Of a DNA stretch of 53,284 bases, positions 44,711-53,163 are shown in pieces. Location: NCBI GenBank assembly GCA_902786205.1, contig CADABQ010000021.1, positions 1-53,284 on the forward strand, in the 5' to 3' direction. Position 1 is the first letter of the stretch. Each line of letters opens with the position of its first letter. The DNA is from an uncultured Lachnospiraceae bacterium (lineage in GTDB: Bacteria; Bacillota; Clostridia; Lachnospirales; Lachnospiraceae). Below the pieces are notes generated by a model that searched no databases, was not told the origin of the DNA, and was given only the letters and a program-made list of their open reading frames with translations. The position numbers and the translations under genes are program-made.

Positions 44711-47152
44711 TTATTTTCTAAGCTCAATACCTATATCTTCTAAAGCTTTGATAATCTTATCCATCACGTTCGTAATTTCTTTTTCTTCTAAAGTATGATC
44801 TGCCGCACGGAAAGCAATAGAATATGCTACAGACTTGTAACCATCTGCAATCTGGTTTCCTTCATATACATCAAATAAAGTACAGCTTTCCAATAGTTTG
44901 CCACCCTTTTTGCGAATAATTTCTTCCACTTGACCAACTAAAATTTCCTTTTTCATAACCATACTAAGGTCACGACTTACTGCAGGATATTTTGCAATGC
45001 CTGTATATTTAATGGAGAAATCAGCAAGTTCCATAACTGTAGGCATATCAATAACTGCTACATAGGCTTTTTCACCAATTCCATAAGTATCTGCTACATC
45101 TGGATGTACTTCACCCATGTAACCTAATACTACATCTCCGTACATGATGTTTGCCTGTCTTCCTGGATGTAAGAAATTCTTTCCAGCCTTTGGATCATAG
45201 GTCTTTAATTTCTTTAATCCAATTGCTTCTACTACTTCTTCTACCACACCTTTTAAGTCAAAGAAGTCTCCTTCTCCAAACATTCCTAAAGTAAGCTGTG
45301 TTCTTTCATCTGGAAGTTCTGTTACTGGAAGTGCCTTTGGAATATATACATTGGCAATTTCGTATAAACGTACATTTTTATTTCTACGATTATAGTTTGT
45401 TGCAAGAGAAGTAAGCATTCCATTTAATGGAAGTGTACGCATCATGCTATAATCCTCACCCAAAGGATTGGTAATCATAACCGTATTGCGAAGTACATCA
45501 TCCTCTGCAATCTTTAATTTATCAAATACTTTTGGACTCTCAAAGGAGTATGTCATTGCTTCACAGAAACCAAATTGCTCTGCCACACTTCTTGCGATAT
45601 TTTCCACACGAAGTTTCAAAGATAATCCACCGCTGGTACCAGAACCGCTTGGAAGTGTGGTAGGAATATTTGCATAGCCATAGAAACGAGCTACTTCCTC
45701 TGCAACGTCTGCTAAGCATTTAATATCCTGTCTCCAAGTTGGAACGATCAATTCCTTTGTTTCTCGATCTACTGGAAGGTCAATTTTTTCAAAATAACCA
45801 ATCATAGTTTCTTCGTCAATATCTGTTCCAAGAAGCTTATTGATTTTTTCTACATTATAACCCACTCTGATTGGCTGTCTTACTTCTGGATATACATCTA
45901 CATATCCGCCAACTACTTCACCTGCACCAAGCTCTGTAATCAACTGGCAAGCTCTGTCTAGTGCTTCTTTTGCATTGTTTGGATCTAATCCTTTTTCAAA
46001 CTTAGCCTGTGCATCTGTACGCATACCAAGTTTCTTTCCAGATAAACGAATATTGGTTCCGTCAAAACATGCTGCTTCGAACAACATAGTGCTTACATTA
46101 TCTGTAATCATGGAATTTTCTCCACCCATGATACCAGCAATACCAATTGCTTTCTCTCCATCACAGATTGTTAAGATAGAATTGTCTAATTCTCTTTCCT
46201 GTCCATCTAAAGTAGTAAATTTATCTCCATTTTCCGCACGTTTTACTACAATCTTTTTCCCTGCAATGGTATCTAAATCATATGCATGCATTGGCTGTGC
46301 ATATTCTTCCATTACATAATTTGTAATATCTACAATGTTATTGATTGGGCGAATACCAACTGCTGCCAATCTTCTCTGCATCCATTCAGGAGATGGTGCA
46401 ATTTTAATGTTTTTCACAACTTTTGCCACATATCTGGAGCAAAGATCTGTAGCTTGCACATCAACAGAAATATAGTCCTTTGTATCTTCCTGATTTTCTG
46501 TAACTTTTACAACTGGTGGGATAAACTTCTTATCAAATGTTGCAGCCGCTTCTCTTGCAATTCCAAGAATACCAAAGCAGTCTACACGATTGGAAGTTAC
46601 TTCATATTCTACTACCACATCACGTAATCCAAGCAATTCAGGAACATCACTTCCGATTGGTGCATCCTTATAAGCTGGATTGTCACTTAAAATATAAATG
46701 CCGTCTGGTGCTGCATCTGGATACATATCTGTGCTGGAACCTAATTCATCAATAGAACACATCATACCAAAAGATTCTACTCCACGAAGTTTTCCTTTTT
46801 TAATCTTAATTCCATCTGGATGTGGCTTGTCATCATGCACACTTCCTGCTACTCGTCCACCGTCTAATACAACAGGAACTTTATCTCCCTCTTTTACGTT
46901 AGAAGCACCTGTTACGATCTGAACCTGTTCTCCTGCTTCATCAATTTGCACCTGACAAATGATTAATTTATCTGCATCAGGGTGTTTTTCAATCTTTAAA
47001 ATCTTTCCTACTACAATCTTTTCTAAGTTCTTATCTAATTCTGTATATCCTTCAACCTTTGTTCCTGATAATGTCATTGCATCTACATATTCCTGTGTTG
47101 TGCAATCTAAATCAGGTACATATGCTTTTATCCATGATAAAGGTGTATTCAT
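44711..47152 (-). CDS. pheT: Phenylalanyl-tRNA synthetase beta subunit
   Basis: At 813 residues this is a complete bacterial PheT. Domains in order: an N-terminal tRNA-binding OB fold (about 40-150, IVVGKILKIEKHPDADKLII), the B3/B4 editing domain (about 215-395, with HAYDLDTI and NRVDCFGILGIAREAAATFD just before), B5 (about 410-475, VGYNVEKINKLLGTDIDEE), the inactive catalytic-like core, and the C-terminal FDX-ACB anticodon-binding domain (PAVSRDLSMVMKKEILVGQV). It forms the alpha2-beta2 enzyme with PheS. The usual direct pheS-pheT junction is here interrupted by 314 bp of repeats. Confidence 0.97.
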   Translation of the reverse strand: MNTPLSWIKAYVPDLDCTTQEYVDAMTLSGTKVEGYTELDKNLEKIVVGKILKIEKHPDADKLIICQVQIDEAGEQVQIVTGASNVKEGDKVPVVLDGGRVAGSVHDDKPHPDGIKIKKGKLRGVESFGMMCSIDELGSSTDMYPDAAPDGIYILSDNPAYKDAPIGSDVPELLGLRDVVVEYEVTSNRVDCFGILGIAREAAATFDKKFIPPVVKVTENQEDTKDYISVDVQATDLCSRYVAKVVKNIKIAPSPEWMQRRLAAVGIRPINNIVDITNYVMEEYAQPMHAYDLDTIAGKKIVVKRAENGDKFTTLDGQERELDNSILTICDGEKAIGIAGIMGGENSMITDNVSTMLFEAACFDGTNIRLSGKKLGMRTDAQAKFEKGLDPNNAKEALDRACQLITELGAGEVVGGYVDVYPEVRQPIRVGYNVEKINKLLGTDIDEETMIGYFEKIDLPVDRETKELIVPTWRQDIKCLADVAEEVARFYGYANIPTTLPSGSGTSGGLSLKLRVENIARSVAEQFGFCEAMTYSFESPKVFDKLKIAEDDVLRNTVMITNPLGEDYSMMRTLPLNGMLTSLATNYNRRNKNVRLYEIANVYIPKALPVTELPDERTQLTLGMFGEGDFFDLKGVVEEVVEAIGLKKLKTYDPKAGKNFLHPGRQANIMYGDVVLGYMGEVHPDVADTYGIGEKAYVAVIDMPTVMELADFSIKYTGIAKYPAVSRDLSMVMKKEILVGQVEEIIRKKGGKLLESCTLFDVYEGNQIADGYKSVAYSIAFRAADHTLEEKEITNVMDKIIKALEDIGIELRK

Positions 47153-47198
47153 TCTATTTCCCTCCTAAGGTTATCATTCATAATATTTTTTGATTCTT

Positions 47199-47449
47199 GG
47201 CTGGTTACGCCATGCTACGTTCGATTTCGCTCCGCTCCATCTCACTTTACGGGCTTCGCCCTATTGTTTGTGTGATACAGCACCCCTTATGCAAGCCAGC
47301 TTGCAACGTGGCTTTCCTGGCTGGTTACGCCATGCTACGTTCGATTTCGCTCCGCTCCATCTCACTTTACGGGCTTCGCCCTATTGTTTGTGTGATACAG
47401 TGCCTCTTATGCAAGCCAGCTTGCAACGTGGCACTGTATCACACAAACA
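47199..47449. repeat. 120-bp tandem duplication with 19-bp inverted repeat
   Basis: The segment from GGCTGGTTACGCCATGCTAC repeats exactly 120 bp later (47199 and 47319) and is identical over at least 80 bp of each copy. The end of copy 2 continues into a perfect inverted repeat: GTTTGTGTGATACAGTGCC (47386-47404) and its complement (47430-47448), with a 25-nt loop. The first copy starts 46 bp upstream of the pheT ATG (minus-strand sense) and the inverted repeat ends 18 bp after the pheS stop. GC content is higher than in the surroundings. Confidence 0.9.
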
Positions 47450-47466
47450 GCATGGCTCTGCTTACG

Positions 47467-48486
47467 CTAAAATTGTTTCAAAAATCTTGTGTCGTTTTCG
47501 TAGAGTAGTCTCATGTCATCGATTTCGTATTTTAGTAGTGCGATTCGTTCTAGTCCTACTCCGAAGGCAAATCCTACATATTCTTCTGGGTCTACGCCAC
47601 TCATTTCTAATACGTGTGGATGTACCATTCCGCATCCAAGGATTTCAATCCATCCTTCTCCTTTACAGAAACGGCATCCTTTTCCTCCACATTTAAAGCA
47701 TGATACATCCATCTCAGCACTTGGCTCTGTAAATGGGAAATGATGTGGACGGAATTTTACTTTTGTATCTTCTCCAAAGATTTCCTTTGCAAATTGTTGT
47801 AAGGTTCCTTTTAAGTCTGCAAATGTTACATCTTTATCTACAACCAATCCTTCTACCTGATGGAATGTTGGAGAGTGTGTTGCATCTACTTCATCGGAAC
47901 GATATACTCGTCCTGGTGCGATCATACGAATTGGTAACTTTCCTTTTTCCAACTCGTGTACCTGTGTAGAGGAGGTTTGTGTACGAAGTACAATATCTTT
48001 ATTGATATAGAAAGTATCCTGCTCATCTTTTGCTGGATGGTTGGCAGGAATATTTAATGCCTCAAAATTGTAATAGTCATATTCAACTTCCGGACCTTCC
48101 ACTACTTCATAACCCATACCTACAAAAATACGCTCCACTTCTTCTAACGCAACTGTATTTGGATGGCGATGTCCCACCATTGGCTTTTTGGCAGGTAATG
48201 TAACATCTATCGTTTCTGCCTTCATTTTTTCTTCACGCAATTTCTTTTCAAATGCATTTTTCTTATCCAGCAAAACTTTTTCAATCTCAGCTCTTGCCTC
48301 ATTTACCATCTGTCCAACCTTTGGACGATCCTCTGGAGCAACCTCTTTCATGGATTTCAGTACGCTTGTCAACTCTCCTTTTTTTCCAAGGAATGCAACA
48401 CGAACATCATTTAGACTTTCCAAATGCTGTGCCGCATTAATCTGTGACAATGCTTTTTCCTTAATGCTTTGTAATTTTTCTTTCAT
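47467..48486 (-). CDS. pheS: Phenylalanyl-tRNA synthetase alpha subunit
   Basis: The 339-residue PheS holds the active site for phenylalanine. An N-terminal coiled coil (about 1-85) binds tRNA. The class II core has motif 1 around HPNTVALEEVERIFVGMGYE, motif 2 in RMIAPGRVYRSDEVDATHSP, TFHQVEGLVVDKDV, and motif 3 in GFAFGVGLERIALLKYEIDD. An insert CFKCGGKGCRFCKGEGW supplies four cysteines, as in many Firmicutes. AAAGGATG precedes the ATG. Transcription starts at the T-box upstream, and an inserted palindromic repeat lengthens the leader. Confidence 0.97.
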   Translation of the reverse strand: MKEKLQSIKEKALSQINAAQHLESLNDVRVAFLGKKGELTSVLKSMKEVAPEDRPKVGQMVNEARAEIEKVLLDKKNAFEKKLREEKMKAETIDVTLPAKKPMVGHRHPNTVALEEVERIFVGMGYEVVEGPEVEYDYYNFEALNIPANHPAKDEQDTFYINKDIVLRTQTSSTQVHELEKGKLPIRMIAPGRVYRSDEVDATHSPTFHQVEGLVVDKDVTFADLKGTLQQFAKEIFGEDTKVKFRPHHFPFTEPSAEMDVSCFKCGGKGCRFCKGEGWIEILGCGMVHPHVLEMSGVDPEEYVGFAFGVGLERIALLKYEIDDMRLLYENDTRFLKQF

Positions 48487-48522
48487 ATTTACATCCTTTC
48501 TGTGAAAATGTTTCTTCCTAAA

Positions 48523-48568
48523 TCAAGCAGATATTGGCAATCCGCTCCACTACCTGATAGTGTTAAAG
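48523..48568. repeat. Dispersed repeat E, internally deleted copy
   Basis: TCAAGCAGATATTGGCAATC followed by CGCTCC and, after a few bases, GATAGTGTTAAAG matches the two ends of the 50208-50370 copy with the middle missing. Confidence 0.6.
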
Positions 48569-48578
48569 TTCTAAAAAA

Positions 48579-48775
48579 TTACTATTCAAAGCCTTTCTTC
48601 TCTACATTCAGAAAATCTGTGCAAAACCTGCACAGAACGCTGCAAAATCAGCAGCTTCCTTTTTCTTCCTGTACAGAAGAACTGCCTACACGGCCGATTT
48701 GTATCAAGCAACTAGCCCCTTACGTGCAAGCACGACGTGTCTAGTTGCTTGATACAAATCAGCTGTGAATAGTAA
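48579..48775. repeat. MITE-like element, copy d (197 bp)
   Basis: Near-identical to 28825-29019. Ends TTACTATTCAAAGCC and AGCTGTGAATAGTAA. The large interior palindrome is perfect here: GATTTGTATCAAGCAACTAG and its complement, 20 bp each, around a loop that itself contains CGTGCAAGCACG. It lies between the T-box terminator and pheS, so it is transcribed as part of the pheS leader. Confidence 0.85.
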
Positions 48776-48844
48776 CTCTAAAAAACATATTTTTCAAGTA
48801 ACAGTTTAACTGGGTAGAAATGCTACAAATTACTCTTATAACGC

Positions 48845-49147
48845 AAAAAAATCCCTACAGAAAAGTTTCTCTTCTGTAGGGACGAATCTTTCGCGGTACC
48901 ACCCTGGCTTTAGCAAACTGCCATCTTATCTTATGCGTAACGTGCATGAACCGTCATATCCTACTCTTATTGCTACTCTCAGCATACATTTTTCAAATAT
49001 GCAACTCAGGTGTGAAATTCAAATATTATCTGAACTTAAATGTGCTTTCAGCCATGACACATTCTCTCTGCAAAGAAAATAATATTCTATCTGCTTTCGC
49101 AATGCACCGTCTTAGTCTTTTTCCATTTTGTGCTTTTGCACTTCTAA
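48845..49147 (-). promoter_or_regulatory. T-box riboswitch (Phe) controlling pheST
   Basis: Read on the minus strand: the T-box core AGGGTGGTACCGCG (48905-48892), which pairs with the tRNA acceptor end, then a terminator (arms TCCCTACAGAA and TTCTGTAGGGA, 48852-48882) and a T-run. Upstream is a long stem I region with a specifier loop reading GAATTTCACACC; UUC (49016-49014) would be the Phe codon. Uncharged tRNA-Phe should stabilise the antiterminator and raise pheST expression. Confidence 0.93.
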
Positions 49148-49153
49148 TTTTTA

Positions 49154-49182
49154 ATTTTACATAGGGTTTTGGATTGTGTCAA
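49154..49182 (-). promoter_or_regulatory. pheST promoter
   Basis: On the minus strand TTGACA (49182-49177), 17 nt, TAAAAT (49159-49154). The start would be near 49147, the 5' end of the T-box. Confidence 0.75.
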
Positions 49183-49216
49183 GAAAAAGTTTTCCAAATG
49201 CCTTATTTGGTTAATA

Positions 49217-49450
49217 ATTCAGTCAGGCAGAAAGGATTGTACAAATTACACATGACTGCTGGCAGGCTAAGTGTGATTTGTACAATCCTTTCTATCGGGC
49301 AGATGCCCGACATGAATGAAGTGTCCAGCCAAGAAGAATATTTTTAGCCATATTATATATTCTGGCACTTTATGAATGATTCTGACTGAACTATTACTTT
49401 TTAATGTGGTAACAGTTCAGTCAGGCAGAAAGGATTGTACAAATTGCACA
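49217..49450. repeat. Nested inverted repeats (family F) with repeat G copy 3
   Basis: AGAAAGGATTGTACAAAT (49229-49246) has a perfect 18-bp inverted partner at 49276-49293, followed by a small GC hairpin TCGGGCAGATGCCCGA. The first arm with its flank TTCAGTCAGGC recurs at 49415-49450. Between them 49325-49397 is an inverted copy of the repeat at 28704. CTGACTGAACTATTAC and GTAACAGTTCAGTCAG (49382-49424) form one more 16-bp stem. No coding content. Confidence 0.75.
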
Positions 49451-49471
49451 TAACTTCATTTCTCTTAATCC

Positions 49472-50185
49472 TTATACATAATCCTTTTTTTTCTTAACTA
49501 ACACCACACCTAACAGGATTATGATGATACTCCAACCAATTGAAACACTACCTGAAATAGTATTCTCTACAAATTGCTGCCCATTCTTTATGTATTGCAA
49601 TCCCCCATTTACTGGTAAATAACGAAATATATGTTTATCATTCACACTCATTACAAATAATTGGAGCCAGGTACTTAATAGCATTCCAATCACAATATAA
49701 ATACTATTACAAAACAACGAAAAAATATTAATAACAATTATTATAAATGTCAGATAAAGCATCCAACTAGCAACTGCAAGCAACAATTTTAAGTCAATGT
49801 TCCATATAGGAATCCTATACATTCCTCCAATCACTAATGTAATAACAAGCTGCAACAGCATAACCAAAACACTTTGAACAACTAATCCTATCACATTTCT
49901 TGTCATTATGTGACTTTTGGAGGAATATCTGTAAACCAAAACTGAGCAATTGCTAATTACATTTCTCTCAAAATAGTCTGAAAACAATAGAATTAATGGC
50001 AACTGCGGTGTTAGCCAAAATATTACATTCCATACAAACTGTTTTTGATTTGTAAAATCAAGCATTCCAAAAATATTTATGAAATATTCATAACCGTTAT
50101 TTAATGATGTTTGATCTACACTATAGAGCTTGTAAAATAAAAACATAAGATAAAAGGATAAAATATATGCTATTTTTTTCTTCAT
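49472..50185 (-). CDS. ABC-2-like membrane protein
   Basis: The 237-residue protein has about six membrane helices (near 5-20, 50-65, 100-120, 130-160, 165-180 and 212-230) and no soluble domain. The layout matches ABC-2 type permease subunits of lantibiotic or bacteriocin-immunity-like transporters. GGGGGATGATAA upstream of the ATG overlaps the end of the preceding gene. It is the last gene of the five-gene cluster. The substrate cannot be inferred. Confidence 0.7.
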   Translation of the reverse strand: MKKKIAYILSFYLMFLFYKLYSVDQTSLNNGYEYFINIFGMLDFTNQKQFVWNVIFWLTPQLPLILLFSDYFERNVISNCSVLVYRYSSKSHIMTRNVIGLVVQSVLVMLLQLVITLVIGGMYRIPIWNIDLKLLLAVASWMLYLTFIIIVINIFSLFCNSIYIVIGMLLSTWLQLFVMSVNDKHIFRYLPVNGGLQYIKNGQQFVENTISGSVSIGWSIIIILLGVVLVKKKKDYV

Positions 50186-50188
50186 TTA

Positions 50189-51031
50189 TCATCCCCCGAA
50201 AGTCAAGCGGATATTCGCAATCCGCTCCGATACTTGCTCATAACACGATTCGCTGCTATCGCAGCCTATCAGAAGTGGCTTGTCCCCCTCCTGATACAAG
50301 CAAGTCCCCACCTGCCACTTATTGCTCTGCGCAATAGAGGTGGAGGACTTCCTTGATCGTGTTAAAGTTTGTATATTCATCTTGTATGCCTGATACATAT
50401 CCTTTAACTGTTTATCCATAATAACAGCATCGAAATTATAACATTTTTTGTAATCAGCAGTTCTATCTTCCTTTAACGGATAGACATTTCCTGTCATTTT
50501 TCTTTCCTCACACTGATATTTACTTAAACCTGTTGTCGTTGGAAGATATATAGCATCCTGCCCCTGATACAATCCACAATCAATTTTTCTTAAAAACATA
50601 ATATATTCCTTCCCATCTTCCATAGGCAGATAAGAACCCACTGTATAAATAGTGTCTTCTTTTACATAGCTTGGCTCAAAAACAAAAATATTTTCACTTG
50701 AAACTTGTCCCTGATACACTTCAAGAATTTCTACCTCGGATAATACGCATTGCGTATAGGATGTTCTATTTGATTTGCTATTCATTTTAACCCTCGCAAC
50801 AATATCCGCTTTTTTACACAATTTTTCAAAAGAATTAACCTGTTCTGGTAGCAAAAATGATATATCCTCTTCCGTATCAGATGAACTTACTAACATATTA
50901 TAACTGGTCAATTGCTCCCGAAAATCCGTATCATCTTCCCATGTGCTACGCACACCAATCCCCAAGTAAATAGCATATAATAACACTAACATCATACTAA
51001 TATATGGTGCCTTTCTAATTACTTTTCTCAA
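50189..51031 (-). CDS. Membrane-anchored protein whose C-terminus is encoded by a repeat
   Basis: A 280-residue protein with an N-terminal membrane helix (about 9-27) and an external domain of about 190 residues (FEKLCKKADIVARVKMNSKS, YTVGSYLPMEDGKEYIMFLR) that looks like small exported accessory proteins of ABC clusters. The final 60 residues (from TLTRSRKSSTSIAQSNKWQV to the end) are translated from dispersed repeat E and are unlike the rest in composition. The natural C-terminus was therefore replaced or extended. The start appears to be TTG at 51031 with GAGGTG upstream. Confidence 0.7.
   Translation of the reverse strand: MRKVIRKAPYISMMLVLLYAIYLGIGVRSTWEDDTDFREQLTSYNMLVSSSDTEEDISFLLPEQVNSFEKLCKKADIVARVKMNSKSNRTSYTQCVLSEVEILEVYQGQVSSENIFVFEPSYVKEDTIYTVGSYLPMEDGKEYIMFLRKIDCGLYQGQDAIYLPTTTGLSKYQCEERKMTGNVYPLKEDRTADYKKCYNFDAVIMDKQLKDMYQAYKMNIQTLTRSRKSSTSIAQSNKWQVGTCLYQEGDKPLLIGCDSSESCYEQVSERIANIRLTFGG
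50208..50370. repeat. Dispersed repeat E, longest copy, inside a coding sequence
   Basis: Begins TCAAGCGGATATTCGCAATC, with a GCGGAT/ATCCGC hairpin, then AACACGAT...ATCGTGTT as an inner inverted pair, and ends at GTGTTAAAG. Related copies: 9572, 29861 (inverted), 31754 (partial) and 48523 (deleted). It supplies the last 55-60 codons of the 50189 gene. Confidence 0.75.
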
Positions 51032-51035
51032 TGTT

Positions 51036-51674
51036 TCATTTCACCTCTTCTATCTGACCATTTTCCATCGTAATAATAACATCACTGAACGAATGTAATA
51101 TCTCTCCGCTATGACTAACCATTACGATACAAGCATTTCTTTTCTTCTCTTCCTGAATTATTTCTTGAAATAATTCAACTCCAGCTTTATCTAACGCATT
51201 GGTAGGCTCATCTAACAAAATAATCTCTGGCCTTTCCATGATTGCCTGTGCAATACCCAATCTTTGTTTCATGCCTAATGAATACTTTCCTACCAATACG
51301 TGCTTCACATCATTAAGGCCTACACGATCTAGCGCTTCCAAGATTTCTTTTTCTCCAATATTCCCCTTAATATCCGCTAATAATTTCAATACTTCGTATC
51401 CAGTCTTATATTTCCAAAACTCTGGATTTTCAATCAATACCCCTATACTTGACGGAAAATCAAAATCCCTTTTTAGTTCTTTTCCGTCAATTATTACGTT
51501 ACCACTTGTTGCTGTAATCAGACCAGAAATTGCACGCAATAGCATAGTCTTTCCACAACCATTGTGTCCCTCTACTCCATATACTTTTCCTTTTTCAAGC
51601 TCAAGGTTTATATTTTGCAAAACATATTTTCCTCTTAGCTTCTTGCTATAATTTTTAATCGAAATATAACTCAT
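51036..51674 (-). CDS. ABC transporter ATP-binding protein
   Basis: The 212-residue ATPase is complete. Walker A GHNGCGKTMLLRAISGL, Q-loop IGVLIENPEFWKYKTGYEVL, signature YSLGMKQRLGIAQAI, Walker B IILLDEPTNALD and the H-loop MVSHSGEI are all present. It is of the ABC-2 drug/lantibiotic-export type. Its ATG overlaps the TGA of the upstream permease (ATGA), which indicates translational coupling. It should power the two or three permease subunits of the cluster. Confidence 0.95.
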   Translation of the reverse strand: MSYISIKNYSKKLRGKYVLQNINLELEKGKVYGVEGHNGCGKTMLLRAISGLITATSGNVIIDGKELKRDFDFPSSIGVLIENPEFWKYKTGYEVLKLLADIKGNIGEKEILEALDRVGLNDVKHVLVGKYSLGMKQRLGIAQAIMERPEIILLDEPTNALDKAGVELFQEIIQEEKKRNACIVMVSHSGEILHSFSDVIITMENGQIEEVK

Positions 51675-52330
51675 ACAATCTCCTTTCTTAGTACATCATG
51701 CTTCTTATGCAATAATAGGATCATTCCAAAAATAAGATATGTAAGGATTACAGTAAGTAGCATTTTTAGTAATTTTTCTTCATAATGAGTCCCATCACTC
51801 ATCATCATTACATTAAAAACATTATATATGTATTTTCCTAAGCGAAATAAAACTCCATTTGAAAGAGCCATAAATACACAGTATGTCCATGTTATTATTA
51901 ATGCCACCACTTGATTTTTCAAAGAAAATACCAGATAATACACACTTCCAATAAAACTCCAGCCAACCATATTTGCCACAAATACAATCCCAATAAAAGG
52001 GAAAATATGATCCATTTGTTTTAATACACATAATGAAACCAAAACAGTAATACTAAAGGTAATGCTATATAGAACGGAAACTTTGATTATTCTTTTTATG
52101 TAATGATATGTATTTTTTATTTTAGATGCTCTTCGAAGAATTATCATTTCACAAAAGGTTTCTTTTACTTCACAGCTTACAATATACAGATATATTGGTG
52201 TGTAAATTAACATATAATAAAGGGACGAACCTATGACAGCATAAATATCATCTTCTCGATGGTAAAATATTGTCAAAAATATTATAAATACACCTAGTAA
52301 TACATAAGGTACATACTTTATTCTTTTCAC
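51671..52330 (-). CDS. ABC-2-like permease subunit
   Basis: A 219-residue integral membrane protein with about six helices; it begins VKRIKYVPYVLLGVFIIFLT. The frame extends upstream, but GGGGGGA is 6 nt before a GTG at 52330 that overlaps the preceding gene's TGA (GTGA), so I take that start. It is likely a membrane half of the exporter with the 52327 gene. No family-specific motif. Confidence 0.8.
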   Translation of the reverse strand: MKRIKYVPYVLLGVFIIFLTIFYHREDDIYAVIGSSLYYMLIYTPIYLYIVSCEVKETFCEMIILRRASKIKNTYHYIKRIIKVSVLYSITFSITVLVSLCVLKQMDHIFPFIGIVFVANMVGWSFIGSVYYLVFSLKNQVVALIITWTYCVFMALSNGVLFRLGKYIYNVFNVMMMSDGTHYEEKLLKMLLTVILTYLIFGMILLLHKKHDVLRKEIV

Positions 52331-53163
52331 AGTACATCCCCCCGACGCATTTCTTTGACCATACCCAATATTCCAATTAAAACTAGGATAAGCCACAATA
52401 CTATTAACACTTGAAACTTTCCGTAATGATTCATACTTAGAATATCGCTAGAAAACCACAAATGAAGATTCTTACCTTCAAAAATTCTTTTTAATATTGC
52501 AAATGCCATCTGATAGCAAATCAACCATAAAATTGGAGATAAAACAATTATTATTTTATTGACCCATCTTCCAAAAAATGAAATTCCATACGCCATAAAC
52601 GCAAATGCTCCTGCAAACATGGATCTCATAAAAATGAATACACACAAATTGAGATATGGATGTAATCGATATAATTCATCTAGCATATACTCCGAATCTA
52701 CACTGACAAGCTTTGCATAATCTGTCATAAACATTGTGTTATATCCTTGTATTGGCAACATGATACTAGCTAGCAAAAAACTTATCCCCAAGCAAAATAG
52801 TACCCCCAAAAAAGAGGCCAAAAAAACTGCTCCTCCTTGTTCCCAAATGTATTTTGCTCGATTTGTTCTAGTATATATGCTGGATAATATATTTTGCTTT
52901 TTCTCTTCATAAGCACTAGTAGAACCCATCAAACTAACAATAACCGGTAACAAAACACCATAACATATTCCAAATGGTGAGTTAAAATTATTCGACAAAA
53001 TAGTACCATCATACGCAGAAATCACCCCAGATAATGAAACATTTCGAAACATTTTACATCCATATATGAATTCACCGATAACAGAAAAAAACAATAACAT
53101 AAACGATATGGTAAATTCTTTTCTGCTCAATATCTTTCTATATTCTCTTAACATTTTGACCAA
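52327..53163 (-). CDS. ABC-2-like permease subunit
   Basis: About 278 residues and six helices: one near the N-terminus (ISFMLLFFSVIGEFIYGCKM), an extracellular part, then helices from ICYGVLLPVIVSLMGS on. YEEKKQNILSSIYTRTNRAK is the cytosolic coupling-helix region. The start is probably TTG at 53163, because AAAGGACAG is spaced 1-6 nt from it; the ATG at 53154 is too far. The 33 upstream codons in frame would be translated from a hairpin leader. First gene of the cluster in this window. Confidence 0.75.
   Translation of the reverse strand: MVKMLREYRKILSRKEFTISFMLLFFSVIGEFIYGCKMFRNVSLSGVISAYDGTILSNNFNSPFGICYGVLLPVIVSLMGSTSAYEEKKQNILSSIYTRTNRAKYIWEQGGAVFLASFLGVLFCLGISFLLASIMLPIQGYNTMFMTDYAKLVSVDSEYMLDELYRLHPYLNLCVFIFMRSMFAGAFAFMAYGISFFGRWVNKIIIVLSPILWLICYQMAFAILKRIFEGKNLHLWFSSDILSMNHYGKFQVLIVLWLILVLIGILGMVKEMRRGDVL

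Noticed and set aside
47640..47650. ATTTCAATCC, the start of the CRISPR repeat, inside pheS
   Set aside because: It encodes part of the conserved GWIEILGC segment of PheS and has no hairpin or promoter context.
47190..47696. 168-codon frame across the pheS-pheT junction with a repeated protein motif
   Set aside because: It only reads the 120-bp tandem duplication and runs antisense into pheS; no start signal.
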